Assembly (NCBI RefSeq): GCF_015278255.1
Contig: NZ_JADIJC010000005.1
Span: 1-64,000 of the forward strand
Origin: Microbacterium hibisci
GTDB lineage: Bacteria; Actinomycetota; Actinomycetes; Actinomycetales; Microbacteriaceae
Length of the DNA: 64,000 bases
Reading direction: 5' to 3'
Shown here: one piece after another, positions 28,887-38,590 of the stretch
Position numbering within the stretch: position 1 is the stretch's first letter
Layout of the letters: every line of letters begins with the position of its first letter
Position numbers and translations under genes: made by a program
The notes under the pieces: model-generated
Told to the model about the DNA's origin: nothing
What the model saw: only the letters and a program-made list of their open reading frames with translations
Database searches by the model: none

Positions 28887-28956
28887 TCTCGTGATCGCGC
28901 CCACGAGGACGCGTGCATGCCGCGGGCGACGATGCCCGCCAGAAGGGGAGGGCCCT

Positions 28957-30765
28957 GTGCACACGCGCAAGACATCGATCGCACGACTGGCGGGAGGAGC
29001 GGTCATCGCCGCCACCACGCTCGCGATCGCTTTGGCCGGATCGGGGGCCGCCACCGCGGCGCCGCCGAACGGCCCGAACAACGGCGGGAACATCCCGAAC
29101 GGTCCGACGATCGACATCCAGCTGCTGTCGTTCAACGACTTCCACGGCAACCTCGAGCCGCCCAGCGGATCCAGCGGCCGCCTCAACCTGCCCGACGGCA
29201 CGAACACGGATACCCTCAAGCCTCCGGGGGTGGGCGGTGTCGAGTATCTTGCGACCCACCTCGATCAGGCACGCGTGGGTCACCGCTACTCGCTCACCGT
29301 GGCGGCCGGCGACCTGATCGGCGCTTCCCCGCTGCTCTCGGGCGCCTTCCACGACGAGCCGTCGATCGAGGCGCTCAACGCTCTCCACCTCGACGTCTCG
29401 GCGGTCGGCAACCACGAGTTCGACGAGGGCTACGTCGAGCTGCAGCGTATGGCGAACGGCGGATGCCTCGACGACGGCGACGGCGCGAACAACCAGAACT
29501 CCTGCCCGGACGGGTCGTTCGCGGGCGCCGACTTCGACTTCCTCGCTGCCAACGTCGTGTACGAGGGCACGAACGAGACGATCCTCCCCGCGTACTCGAT
29601 CGAGAACATCAAGGGCGCGAAGATCGGCTTCATCGGCATGACGCTCGAGGAGACGCCCGACATCGTGACGGCGGCGGGCGTCGCGGGTCTCGACTTCAAG
29701 GACGAGGTCGAGACGGCCAACGCCCTGGTGCCCGTGCTCAAGGCGCAGGGTGTGAACGCGATCGTGGTGCTGATCCACCAGGGCGGCACGCCGCCCTCGT
29801 CCGCGGCGTACAACGCGGCGTGCGGCAACGGCGCGGAGATCGCGGCGAACAGCCCCATCATCCCGATCGCGAAGAACCTCGATCCCGCGATCGACCTGAT
29901 CGTCTCGGGACACACGCACGCGCCGTACATCTGCAACATCAAGGACCCGGCGGGCCAGGACCGCCTGGTCACGTCGGCCTCGTCGTTCGGTCGCCTGTAC
30001 ACGGACACGAACCTCACGTACGACCGCCGCACGTCCGATATCGTGCGCACCTCGGTCACGAGCGCGAACATGCTCGTGACGCGCAATGTCGACCGCGACC
30101 CGGTGCAGACCGATCTGATCGCGAAGTACAAGGTGCTGGTGGAGCCGATCGCGAGCGAGGTGATCGGCAGCATCACCGCCGACCTCTCGAACGTCGGTAA
30201 CGCAGCCGGTGAATCGCCTCTCGGCGACCTGATCGCCGATGCGCAGCTGGCGGATCCGAGCGTCGTCGGCGCGTACGCGACGCCGCAGATCGCCTTCATG
30301 AATCCGGGCGGCATCCGCACCTCTCTGACGTACTCCGCATCGTCCTGGGGTGAGCTTCCGGGCCAGATCACCTACGAGGAGGCGTTCAACGTCCAACCGT
30401 TCAACAACTACCTGGTCTCGCTCGATCTGACCGGAGCCGAGATCAAGACGCTGCTCGTGCAGCAGTGGACAGGTGCCAACGCCTCGCAGAACAAGGTCCT
30501 GCAGGTCAGCGAGGGGTTCACGTACACCTACACGGGCACCACGGTCACGTCGGTCAGCCTGAACGGCGTACCCCTGGACGACAACGCCACCTACCGGATC
30601 GTGACGAACAACTTCCTCGCCGGCGGCGGGGACGGGTTCTCAACCTTCGCGCAGGGTGGAGAGAACGTCTACTACGGCGGGCTCGACATCGATGCGTTCG
30701 CCGCGTACCTGACGGCGAACAGCCCGTACGCGCCGACGCCGCTGGACCGCATCATCAAGAACTAG
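28957..30765 (+). CDS. Secreted 5'-nucleotidase / bifunctional metallophosphatase
   Basis: 602 residues from GTG 28957 with AGGGGAGGG upstream. Sec signal peptide at about 1-38 (RKTSIARLAGGAVIAATTLA, ending AATAAPP). Metallophosphatase domain from about 50: LSFNDFHGN, AAGDLIGASPLL, VGNHEFDEG, and SGHTHAPYICN hold the di-metal ligands. The 5'-nucleotidase C-terminal domain (about 400-560) has the substrate-stacking MNPGGIRTSL. No LPXTG or C-terminal anchor, so it is released. Probably scavenges nucleotides for phosphate and nucleoside. Confidence 0.93.
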   Translation: MHTRKTSIARLAGGAVIAATTLAIALAGSGAATAAPPNGPNNGGNIPNGPTIDIQLLSFNDFHGNLEPPSGSSGRLNLPDGTNTDTLKPPGVGGVEYLATHLDQARVGHRYSLTVAAGDLIGASPLLSGAFHDEPSIEALNALHLDVSAVGNHEFDEGYVELQRMANGGCLDDGDGANNQNSCPDGSFAGADFDFLAANVVYEGTNETILPAYSIENIKGAKIGFIGMTLEETPDIVTAAGVAGLDFKDEVETANALVPVLKAQGVNAIVVLIHQGGTPPSSAAYNAACGNGAEIAANSPIIPIAKNLDPAIDLIVSGHTHAPYICNIKDPAGQDRLVTSASSFGRLYTDTNLTYDRRTSDIVRTSVTSANMLVTRNVDRDPVQTDLIAKYKVLVEPIASEVIGSITADLSNVGNAAGESPLGDLIADAQLADPSVVGAYATPQIAFMNPGGIRTSLTYSASSWGELPGQITYEEAFNVQPFNNYLVSLDLTGAEIKTLLVQQWTGANASQNKVLQVSEGFTYTYTGTTVTSVSLNGVPLDDNATYRIVTNNFLAGGGDGFSTFAQGGENVYYGGLDIDAFAAYLTANSPYAPTPLDRIIKN

Positions 30766-30776
30766 TCCTGTGGACG

Positions 30777-30815
30777 CGAGATGCCCGGCGCTGCCTCGCA
30801 GCGCCGGGCATCTCG
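30777..30815. terminator. 18-bp hairpin terminator, bidirectional
   Basis: Perfect arms 30777-30794 and 30798-30815, loop CTC. Lies between the convergent stops of the nucleotidase (30765) and the helicase (30823). Confidence 0.85.
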
Positions 30816-30822
30816 TCGTGCG

Positions 30823-32481
30823 TCAGGCCGCGAGCGAGTGCGCGTCCAGGATCGTGTAGGCGTAGCCCTGCTCGGCGAGGAACCGCTGACGGTTCTGGGC
30901 GAAGTCCTGATCGACGGTGTCGCGGGCGATCAGGGTGTAGAAGCTCGCGGTGTGGTTCGACTGCTTCGGGCGCAGCAGGCGCCCGAGTCGCTGGGCCTCC
31001 TCCTGGCGCGAGCCGAACGAGCCAGAGACCTGGATGGCGACGGATGCCTCGGGCAGGTCGATCGAGAAGTTCGCGACCTTCGACACCACCAGCACCGAGA
31101 TCTCGCCCACGCGGAACGCCTGGTACAGCTCTTCGCGCTCGTCGACCGGCGTCTGGCCGGTGATCTTGGGCGCATCGAGCGCCTCGGCGAGCACGTCGAT
31201 CTGGTCGAGGTACTGGCCGATGATGAGGATGCGCTCACCTTCGTGGCGCTCGACGAGCCGGCGCACGACGCCGATCTTCGCCGGCGCCGTCGCCGCGAGC
31301 CGGTACCGCTCGTCGTCGGCGGCCGCCGCGTACTCGAGGCGGTCGCCCGCGGGGAGGTCGACGCGGACCTCGTAGCAGACGGCCGGCGAGATGAAGCCCT
31401 GCGCCTCGATCTCCTTCCAGGGCGCGTCGAACCGCTTGGGTCCGATGAGGCTGAACACGTCGCCCTCGCGGCCGTCCTCGCGCACCAGCGTGGCGGTGAG
31501 TCCGAGGCGGCGTCGCGCCTGCAGGTCGGCGGTGAGCTTGAAGACCGGGGCGGGGAGCAGGTGCACCTCGTCGTAGACGATGAGGCCCCAGTCCAGGGCG
31601 TCCAGGAGCGCCAGGTGGGCGTACTGGCCCTTACGCTTCGCCGTCAGGATCTGGTAGGTCGCGATCGTGACCGGCTTGATCTCCTTGGTCTGACCGGAGT
31701 ACTCGCCGATCTCCTCGGGCGTCAGCGATGTGCGCTTGAGGAGCTCGTCGCGCCACTGCCGGGCGCTGACGGTGTTCGTGACGAGGATGAGGGTCGTCGT
31801 CTTCGTCTCGGCCATCGCGCCCGCGCCGACGAGGGTCTTGCCCGCACCGCAGGGGAGCACCACGACGCCGGAGCCGCCGTCGGTGAAGATGTCGACGGCC
31901 TGGCGCTGGTACGGCCGCAGCTGCCAGCCGTCCTCCGCGAGATCGATGGGGTGGGGCGTTCCCGGCGTGTAGCCCGCGAGATCCTCAGCGGGCCAGCCGA
32001 TCTTCAGGAGCTCCTGCTTGATGTGGCCGCGCGCCCACGCGTCGATGACGAACGCGTCGGGGGAGGGGCGGCCGATCAGCAGCGGCTGGATGCGCTTGTT
32101 CTTCGACACCTCGGCCAGGACCGCGGCATCCGTCGACCGCAGGATCAGCTCGCCGCCCGAGCCGTCCTCGGCGACCGGCGCGCGCTCGATGACGAGGCGG
32201 CCGTACCGGCCGACCGTCTCGGCGATGTCGATCGACACCGAGGGCGGCACCGGGAAGCGCGACCAGCGGTCGAGGGTGGCGAGCATGTCGTCGGCGTCGT
32301 GGCCGGCGGCGCGCGCGTTCCACAGCCCCAGGCGCGTGATGCGGTAGGTGTGGATGTGCTCGGGCGCCCGCTCGAGCTCCGCGAAGATCGCGAGCTCGTG
32401 CCGAGCGCTCTCGGCGTCGGGATGCGCGACTTCGAGGAGCACCGTGCGGTCACTCTGGACGATGAGGGGGCCGTCAGCCAT
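30823..32481 (-). CDS. XPB/Ssl2-type DNA repair helicase
   Basis: 552 residues from ATG 32481. N-terminal substrate-binding domain (about 1-170), then SF2 helicase: Walker A VVLPCGAGKTLVGAGAM, Walker B/motif II IVYDEVHLLP, motif III LGLTATLVREDGRE, and motif VI QEEAQRLGRLLRP. This is the bacterial form of the eukaryotic TFIIH subunit XPB; a 3'-5' ATP-dependent helicase. Its role in bacteria is not settled. Third gene of a minus-strand operon, after the helicase-associated protein. Confidence 0.93.
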   Translation of the reverse strand: MADGPLIVQSDRTVLLEVAHPDAESARHELAIFAELERAPEHIHTYRITRLGLWNARAAGHDADDMLATLDRWSRFPVPPSVSIDIAETVGRYGRLVIERAPVAEDGSGGELILRSTDAAVLAEVSKNKRIQPLLIGRPSPDAFVIDAWARGHIKQELLKIGWPAEDLAGYTPGTPHPIDLAEDGWQLRPYQRQAVDIFTDGGSGVVVLPCGAGKTLVGAGAMAETKTTTLILVTNTVSARQWRDELLKRTSLTPEEIGEYSGQTKEIKPVTIATYQILTAKRKGQYAHLALLDALDWGLIVYDEVHLLPAPVFKLTADLQARRRLGLTATLVREDGREGDVFSLIGPKRFDAPWKEIEAQGFISPAVCYEVRVDLPAGDRLEYAAAADDERYRLAATAPAKIGVVRRLVERHEGERILIIGQYLDQIDVLAEALDAPKITGQTPVDEREELYQAFRVGEISVLVVSKVANFSIDLPEASVAIQVSGSFGSRQEEAQRLGRLLRPKQSNHTASFYTLIARDTVDQDFAQNRQRFLAEQGYAYTILDAHSLAA

Positions 32482-32543
32482 AACGAGCCAGTCTACCGGC
32501 GGTGACGTGCAGCGGGTGCGCGCGGGCTGGTCGGGGCGTCGGG

Positions 32544-34265
32544 TCAGGCGGCGCTGACGCTCACGATGCTCGAGACGGGAAGGGTGCGCTCGATGTCGGC
32601 GGCACGGTCGCGGCCCCGCAGCCGCCCGCCGCCGAGACCGGCGGCCTCGAGCGTGAAGGCGCGCTCCGAGCCGTCGGGCATGCGCACGACCACGACGATC
32701 TCGGCACGGGCGCGCACCGCCTGCTCGAGTTCGCGCTCGAGCCACCCGTCTTCGCCCTCCGTGCCGTGCCCGCCGCGCAGCGTGCCGATGAGACGCGCGT
32801 ACGTCTGCTCCGGAGGAGCGGCCGGTGCCGACGGAGTTGTCGCGGTGCGGCGGTGGATGGACTCGGTCCGGCCGTTCGCGTCGACGGCGACCACCGGGTA
32901 GCGCGCGTCGGCGAGCGTCCAGTACACGGCATCGCGTGCGACACGTGACGAGAGCGCGTCGTCGCCCTCGAGGACGAGCAGGCCCAGCGGCCGGAGCGCC
33001 TGGTCGACGGTGATCGCCTCGAGGAGCCCGTCGTCCGTGCTCTCGACCCGGGTCCGGCCGGTGGCCTCGTCCGCGCGCACGCGCACCAGGCCGTGGCGCG
33101 ACGCCGTGCTGTCGATGAGATAGTCCAGCGGCTGCGGGATGCCGGTGAGCGAGAGCTCGGACAGGAACTCGCGCATCGATCCGGCCGTCTCGCCCTCGGT
33201 CATGCCGGCACCGAGCGACTCGGCGGTGAACCGATATGTGGATGCCTGCGCACGGGACTCGCGCACCGCGATGGACCGCAGCCGCAGGTCGAGCGCCGGC
33301 GCGAGCGGACCCGGCGCGATCGCGGTGAGGTCGGCCTGGAGGTACACGCGGTCGATCTCGGCCGGGAGGTACGGCGCCATGGTTGCGGCATCCGCCTCGT
33401 CGCCGGCGCGGAGCGCCGCGGTCCACGGGAACTCGCCGGGCGCGTCGGCGAACAGCCCCCAGCGCGCGCCGATGCGACGCAGGCGCTCCGCATGGGCAGG
33501 CCATTCGGGGTCGAGCGGGTATACCTCGGGCCAGGCGTCGGGCGGGAGGAAGCCCCCGCCCGATGTGCGCAGCCCGTCGGGCAGGCGCGCGCGGAATCCC
33601 TCGGCGATCGTGGCCCACCGCTGCGAGGTGGGTGCCTCCAGCCACCGCTCGCCGGCCTCGGTCACCGCCCACTCGCGCTCATGCGGCGTCGCGAGCCCCG
33701 CCGCCGCGGCCGAGGCGAGCAGATCCTCGAGATCGTCGGCGAACTCGATGGCGCCGGCATCCGTCAGCCGCCGCCGGTCGGCCGCGCTGACCGGGCCCGC
33801 TCCCGTGCGCGCGAGCGGCGTGTGCAGGCACGCGAGCAGCACGTCGGCGAGCGAGCCGGCCGTCGTGAACGCCCGCTCGGCCGCCGCGGCGGCCGAGCGG
33901 GGATCGGCGGACGCGGGCTCGGGGGCGGTGGGCGGAGCGGTGAAGGCTTCGGGCGCGGCCACGACCGCGGCGGCCACCCGGTCGGCGACCGGCGCGTATG
34001 CGACGCCGTCCTGGTCGACGAGGGCGAGCCGCGCGACCGCTCCGTCGGCCGACCCGGAGCCGGCGTGGAGTGAGAGCAGGTCGCGTCGGTCGAGGCGGGT
34101 GAGCGCCCGGTCGATCGAGGCCGGGTCGAGCAGTGCCTCGGCGGCATCGAAGAAGTCGTGCCAGGGCGCCTGCGGCGAGACGCCGCGGGCCGCGAGCGTC
34201 CGGGCGAGCGCGGCGTCACCGAGATCGGCGAGCCGCGTCGCGAGGGCGCGCGCGTCGGAGACCAC
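32544..34265 (-). CDS. XPB-associated helicase-like C-terminal domain protein
   Basis: 573 residues, GTG start at 34265, five bases after the upstream gene. It has no Walker motifs; the C-terminal region (SLTGIPQPLDYLIDSTASRHGLVRVR onward, in two stretches) matches the helicase XPB subunit C-terminal family (Helicase_C_3) that accompanies XPB genes in actinobacteria. Probably a partner of the helicase. The N-terminal 350 residues are Ala-rich helical repeats resembling winged-helix units. Confidence 0.82.
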   Translation of the reverse strand: MVSDARALATRLADLGDAALARTLAARGVSPQAPWHDFFDAAEALLDPASIDRALTRLDRRDLLSLHAGSGSADGAVARLALVDQDGVAYAPVADRVAAAVVAAPEAFTAPPTAPEPASADPRSAAAAAERAFTTAGSLADVLLACLHTPLARTGAGPVSAADRRRLTDAGAIEFADDLEDLLASAAAAGLATPHEREWAVTEAGERWLEAPTSQRWATIAEGFRARLPDGLRTSGGGFLPPDAWPEVYPLDPEWPAHAERLRRIGARWGLFADAPGEFPWTAALRAGDEADAATMAPYLPAEIDRVYLQADLTAIAPGPLAPALDLRLRSIAVRESRAQASTYRFTAESLGAGMTEGETAGSMREFLSELSLTGIPQPLDYLIDSTASRHGLVRVRADEATGRTRVESTDDGLLEAITVDQALRPLGLLVLEGDDALSSRVARDAVYWTLADARYPVVAVDANGRTESIHRRTATTPSAPAAPPEQTYARLIGTLRGGHGTEGEDGWLERELEQAVRARAEIVVVVRMPDGSERAFTLEAAGLGGGRLRGRDRAADIERTLPVSSIVSVSAA

Positions 34266-34270
34266 CCGGG

Positions 34271-34534
34271 TCAGCCTCCTCGGTTCGCTCGGGACCTCCG
34301 CACGAAGCTCATGATCAGCACCGTGAGCAGCAGCGCGAACGCGACGATCGGGGCGACGTACACCAGCACGCCCACGAGAGGCCAGACGCCCGTCCGCATG
34401 TCGGCACCGGAGGCCGACCCGATCATGATCGCGAAGAAGCTCACGATCGAGAGCAGCAGCAGCCCCAGCGACATGAAGGCCAGGACGCGGTCGATGCGGC
34501 GGACCGGGACGTCGCCGGAGGGGTTCGTGCTCAT
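34271..34534 (-). CDS. Small two-helix membrane protein
   Basis: 87 residues from ATG 34534. Two hydrophobic segments, about 17-38 (VLAFMSLGLLLLSIVSFFAI) and 52-77. No known domain. First gene of the operon with the helicase-associated protein and XPB; whether it works with them is unknown. Short basic C-terminus (RRSRANRGG). Confidence 0.75.
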   Translation of the reverse strand: MSTNPSGDVPVRRIDRVLAFMSLGLLLLSIVSFFAIMIGSASGADMRTGVWPLVGVLVYVAPIVAFALLLTVLIMSFVRRSRANRGG

Positions 34535-34612
34535 CCGCTCCAGCCTACTCGCTGGCGCCGCGCGCGCGGCGCGGTGCGCCGCGCACGTGGGTCCGCCGGG
34601 CACGCGCTCGAC

Positions 34613-34618
34613 TAGGCT
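34613..34618 (+). promoter_or_regulatory. Probable -10 element for the long cold-shock gene
   Basis: TAGGCT; predicted start near 34625 and a leader of about 76 bases, which is usual for cold-shock mRNAs. Six bases after it is also a GTG in another frame. Confidence 0.45.
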
Positions 34619-34700
34619 GGGGGCGTGGGGTTGCGAGGCCCCGCGTTCGTCATGCTCGCCCGCGAGAGTTCGCGCGGCGCCCGATCCAGCGAGGTTTTCG

Positions 34701-35084
34701 ATGCCCACCGGCAAGGTCAGGTTCTACGACGAGGAGAAGGGGTTCGGCTTCATCACCTCCGAAGACGGCCAGGACGTCTTCCTGCACGCCACGGCCCTGC
34801 CCGCCGGCACGCCCGCGCCGAAGGCGGGCACGCGCCTCGAGTTCGGCATCGCCGACGGCAAGCGCGGCCCGCAGGCGCTCTCGGTGCGCGTGCTCGAGGC
34901 TCCGGTGAGCCTCGCCAAGCGCTCCCGCAAGCCCGCCGACGACATGGCGATCATCATCGAGGACCTCGTGAAGCTGCTCGACGGCATCGGCGGCGACCTG
35001 CGCCACGGCCGGTACCCCAGCGGCGCGCACGGCAAGAAGGTCGCCGCGGTTCTGCGCAAGGTGGCCGATGAGCTCGACGCCTGA
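34701..35084 (+). CDS. Cold-shock domain protein with helical C-terminal extension
   Basis: 127 residues. The first 67 residues are a cold-shock domain (KGFGFIT, DVFLHATAL), followed by about 55 residues predicted helical (DDMAIIIEDLVKLLDGIGGD...) that are absent from normal 66-residue CspA. This two-part protein is known in actinobacteria. ATG 34701 has GAGG upstream. Its last 17 bases overlap the start of the DUF3027 gene. Confidence 0.9.
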   Translation: MPTGKVRFYDEEKGFGFITSEDGQDVFLHATALPAGTPAPKAGTRLEFGIADGKRGPQALSVRVLEAPVSLAKRSRKPADDMAIIIEDLVKLLDGIGGDLRHGRYPSGAHGKKVAAVLRKVADELDA

Positions 35085-36165
35085 TCCGATCGACCCCTCC
35101 GCCGACTTCCTCCTGGAGCTCGACGGTCCCGCCGGCGTGCCTGCCGCCGAGAAGTCGAGGGTGACGGATGCCGCGTCCGCTGCCGACGACGCCGCCCCGG
35201 TCGACGCGGCCGTGAGCGGCGACGAGGAAGGCACGGACGCCGAGCCGCTCGCCGAGGCTGCGGCTGAGTCCGTCGGCAGCGACGCGGAGTCTGCTGCCGC
35301 CGAATCCGAATCCGAAGGCGATGCTGAGGCTGAGGCTGAGACGGGAGCGGCTGTCGCGGCCGGAGCGGATGTCGCGGCCGAAGCGGAGGTCGCGGCCGAA
35401 GCGGAGGCGGACGCCGATGCAGAGGCCGGCGGTGAGGAACCCGCGCAGGACGAGCCGGCGGTGCCGGCCGAGCCGGATCCGCAGCTGCTGGCCGCTCACG
35501 ACCTGGCGCTCGCCGCGCTGCGCGAGATCACGCCCGAGTCGACCATCGGCGAGGCCGCGGACTACCGCGTCGAGGCCGATGGTGTCGTCTCGCTGCGGTT
35601 CGCGAATCGCCTCGCCGGCTATCCGGGGTGGTACTGGACGGTGAGCCTCGCACGCGTGCAGGACGCCGAGCCGACCGTGCTCGAGGTCGAGCTGCTTCCG
35701 GGCGACGGCGCGCTGCTGGCGCCCGAATGGGTGCCGTGGGCCGTGCGCCTCGCCGACTACCACGCTGCCCAGGCCGCGCTGGCCGAGGCGGCGCACGCGG
35801 ACGAGTCCGACGAAGACGACGAGGAACTGGACGACGTCGACGACCTGGATGCGTCGGACTTCGACGAGGACGGCTCGCCCATCCTCCACGCCGGCGACGT
35901 CGACGGCGTCGACATCGACGAGCTGGCAGACGCCGGTGCCGCGGATGACGGGTCCGACCACGACGATGAGGACGACGAGTTCGACGATCACGACGACTTC
36001 GACGATGTCGACGAGTCCGACGATGACGACGAGTCCGACGACGACGACGATGATGACGACGACTCCGACGAGGACGAGGACGACTCCGACGAGGACGAGG
36101 ACGAGGACGACTCCGACGAGGACGACTCCGACGAGGACGAGGACGAGGACCTGAGAGAGTACTGA
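35068..36165 (+). CDS. DUF3027 family protein with long acidic tail
   Basis: 365 residues. An acidic, low-complexity N-terminal part (about 25-135), the folded DUF3027 core at about 140-235 (HDLALAALREIT..., YPGWYWTVSLARV..., PGDGALLAPEWVPWAVRL), and a C-terminal tail of about 120 residues almost only Asp, Glu and Ser. The tail is encoded by GAC/GAG/TCC triplets in short tandem repeats. DUF3027 is of unknown function. Start ATG 35068 overlaps the cold-shock gene, as found elsewhere; a link to RNA or ribosome metabolism is a guess from that. Confidence 0.85.
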   Translation: MSSTPDPIDPSADFLLELDGPAGVPAAEKSRVTDAASAADDAAPVDAAVSGDEEGTDAEPLAEAAAESVGSDAESAAAESESEGDAEAEAETGAAVAAGADVAAEAEVAAEAEADADAEAGGEEPAQDEPAVPAEPDPQLLAAHDLALAALREITPESTIGEAADYRVEADGVVSLRFANRLAGYPGWYWTVSLARVQDAEPTVLEVELLPGDGALLAPEWVPWAVRLADYHAAQAALAEAAHADESDEDDEELDDVDDLDASDFDEDGSPILHAGDVDGVDIDELADAGAADDGSDHDDEDDEFDDHDDFDDVDESDDDDESDDDDDDDDDSDEDEDDSDEDEDEDDSDEDDSDEDEDEDLREY

Positions 36166-36190
36166 CCCTCGTTCCGCACCCCTGACACGA

Positions 36191-36239
36191 CGAAAGGGTG
36201 GATTCCGCCGCCCGCAGCGCGGCGGAATCCACCCTTTCG
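36191..36239. terminator. 21-bp hairpin terminator between DUF3027 and GH3 genes
   Basis: Arms 36191-36211 and 36219-36239 are perfect, loop seven bases. The stem ends carry CGAAAGGG/CCCTTTCG. Placed between convergent stops. Confidence 0.85.
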
Positions 36240-36247
36240 CGTCGGCA

Positions 36248-38590
36248 TCAGCGGCGCTCGACCGCCTGCCTGTCGGGGGTGCTGCTGCTCACGCCGGCGG
36301 CGGAGACCTGGAAGCGGGCGCTCAGCAGCGCCTCGTCACGAGAGGACGGGCCGACCAGCAGCTCGAACTCGCCGGCCTCGACAAGACGCCGGCCCGCGGC
36401 ATCCACGATCGTGCAGTCAGCCACAGGCAGCGACAGCTCCACGCTCGCCGTCTGCCCGGGTTCGAGGTCGACATGGCGGTACGCCTTGAGCTCCTTGTCG
36501 GCCCAGCTCACCGACGTCACGCTGTCGCGCACATAGACCTGGACGACCTCGTGGGCGGCGCGTCCGCCGGTGTTGCGGAGCTCCACGACGGCGCGGACCG
36601 TGTCGTCGGCGCCGAGCTCGGTGTCGACGATCCGCAGCCCCGAGTACTCCACCGAGGTGTACGACAGCCCTTCACCGAAGGCGAAGGCGGGGCTCTGCGT
36701 GAGGTCGGCGTACCGATCGCCGTGCTGCCCGCGGATCTGGTTGTAGTAGATCGGCAGCTGGCCGGCGTGGCGTGCGAACGACAGCGGCAGGCGGCCGCTC
36801 GGCTCGATGAGGCCGAGGAGCAGTTCGGCGATCGCCCGGCCCCCGCGCATGCCCGGGTTGGCCGCCCACACCAGGGCCGCGGCATCCGTCACCGCCGCCG
36901 GCAGCACGTGCGGCTTGGACGCCAGCAGCACGACCACGAGCGGCGTGCCGGTCGCGGCGAGCGCCTCGAGCATCGCGATCTGGCCGCCCACGAGCTCGAG
37001 CGTGGCCGTGGACCGTCCCTCGCCGACCAGCTCGATGCGGTCGCCGACCACCGCGACGACGTAGTCCGCGCCCTCGGCGGCGGCGACGGCTTCGGCGATG
37101 AGGGCGGCGTCGGGGGCGCTCGGCACCACCACCTGCGGCCGCGGCTGCCCGTCGGGGAAGAACGCACCCGCCGGGTCCTCCTCGAGGCGCAGGATGTCGG
37201 CGCCGCGGGCGTGGGTGATCTCCCAGTCGGCGGGGGCGTGCGCGCGCAGCCCGTCGAGCACGGTCGTGATCATCTCGCGGGGGTGGCCGTCGGGGATCCA
37301 GTCGACCTGGCCCGACGAGCCGGCCCAGTCGCCGAGTTGCGTCTGCGCGTCGTCCGCGAGCGGGCCGACGACCGCGATCCGGCGGCGGCCGGATGCCGCG
37401 GCCCGCGCGCGTCCGGAATCGTCGGCCACCAGCCCGCCGGCCAGCGGCAGCGTGCCGTCGTTGCGCAGCAGCACGAGGGACCGGCGCGCGACCTCGAGGT
37501 TCAGCGCGGCGTGCTCGGACGAGCCGACCGCGGTGGCGATGCGCTCGCGGTCGGGAAGGCGCGGGTTCTCGAACAGCCCGAACTCGAACTTCAGCAGCAG
37601 GATGCGCGTCACGGCGCGGTCGAGGGCGTCCTCGGACATGAGACCCTGCTCCAGGGCGTCGAGCGCGCCCTGGTAGAAGCCGGGCGTCGTCATGATCATG
37701 TCGTTGCCGGCGAGCACCGCCGCCGCGGCCGCGTGGGCGTAGTCGGGCTGCACCTTCTGCTCCCACACCATGCGGCCGACGTTGTCCCAGTCGGTGATCA
37801 GGGTGCCGGTATAGCCCCACTCGCCGCGCAGCACGTCGTTCAGGAGCCACTCGTTCACCGTGATCGGCACGCCGTCGGTCGTCTGGTAGCCGAGCATGAA
37901 GGTGCGGCATCCCTCCTTCGCCACCCGCTCGAACGGCGGCAGGAACCACGACCGCAGCTTGCGTCGCGAGAGGTCGGCCTCGCTCGCGTCGCGGCCGCCC
38001 TGCGTCTCGGAGTACCCCGCGAAGTGCTTCGCCGTCGCGAGGATCGCGGTCGGATCGTCCAGCCCGCCGCCCTGGTAGCCGCGGACCATCGCCGAGGCGA
38101 GCTCGCCGATGAGGAACGGATCCTCGCCGAACGTCTCGTCCACGCGGCCCCAGCGCAGGTCGCGGGTGATGCAGAGCACGGGCGAGAACGTCCAGTGGAT
38201 GCCGGTGGCCGACACCTCGACGGCGGTCGCCCTCGCGACCCGCTCGGCGAGCCCGGCATCCCACGACGCCGCCATGCCGAGCTGGGTCGGGTAGATCGTC
38301 GCGCCCTCCCAGAACGAGTGCCCGTGGATGCAGTCCTCGCCGACGAGGAGCGGGATCTGCAGGCGCGTCCGCAGCGTCAGCTCGCGCGCCCGCAGCACCT
38401 TCTCGGGCGAGGCGTGCAGGATCGACCCCGCGTGCTTGTGCAGCACCTGGTCCTCGAGATCGTCGCGGGCGTCGAGCTGCAGCATCTGCCCGATCTTCTC
38501 CTCGACCGTCATGCGACCGAGGAGGTCGGCGATGCGGTCGGCGACGGGGAGCGAGACGTCGAGATAGGCCGGATCGGTCGCGCTGGTCAC
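36248..38590 (-). CDS. Glycoside hydrolase family 3 beta-glucosidase/beta-xylosidase
   Basis: 780 residues, cytoplasmic (no signal peptide). The (beta/alpha)8 domain is at about 20-340, with catalytic nucleophile Asp in GTLITDWDNVGRM and the substrate-binding KHFAGYSETQGGRD; the alpha/beta sandwich (about 390-600) and a fibronectin III-like C-terminal domain (about 670-760) follow. Hydrolyses terminal beta-linked sugars; exact substrate unknown. Starts with ATGA overlap on the stop of the permease, so it is the last gene of the ABC operon. Intracellular cleavage of imported oligosaccharides fits. Confidence 0.92.
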   Translation of the reverse strand: MTSATDPAYLDVSLPVADRIADLLGRMTVEEKIGQMLQLDARDDLEDQVLHKHAGSILHASPEKVLRARELTLRTRLQIPLLVGEDCIHGHSFWEGATIYPTQLGMAASWDAGLAERVARATAVEVSATGIHWTFSPVLCITRDLRWGRVDETFGEDPFLIGELASAMVRGYQGGGLDDPTAILATAKHFAGYSETQGGRDASEADLSRRKLRSWFLPPFERVAKEGCRTFMLGYQTTDGVPITVNEWLLNDVLRGEWGYTGTLITDWDNVGRMVWEQKVQPDYAHAAAAAVLAGNDMIMTTPGFYQGALDALEQGLMSEDALDRAVTRILLLKFEFGLFENPRLPDRERIATAVGSSEHAALNLEVARRSLVLLRNDGTLPLAGGLVADDSGRARAAASGRRRIAVVGPLADDAQTQLGDWAGSSGQVDWIPDGHPREMITTVLDGLRAHAPADWEITHARGADILRLEEDPAGAFFPDGQPRPQVVVPSAPDAALIAEAVAAAEGADYVVAVVGDRIELVGEGRSTATLELVGGQIAMLEALAATGTPLVVVLLASKPHVLPAAVTDAAALVWAANPGMRGGRAIAELLLGLIEPSGRLPLSFARHAGQLPIYYNQIRGQHGDRYADLTQSPAFAFGEGLSYTSVEYSGLRIVDTELGADDTVRAVVELRNTGGRAAHEVVQVYVRDSVTSVSWADKELKAYRHVDLEPGQTASVELSLPVADCTIVDAAGRRLVEAGEFELLVGPSSRDEALLSARFQVSAAGVSSSTPDRQAVERR

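Noticed and set aside
34625..35071. GTG six bases after TAGGCT, opening a 148-codon frame
   Set aside because: It overlaps the cold-shock gene in another frame and its translation is not protein-like; the position more probably marks the transcription start.
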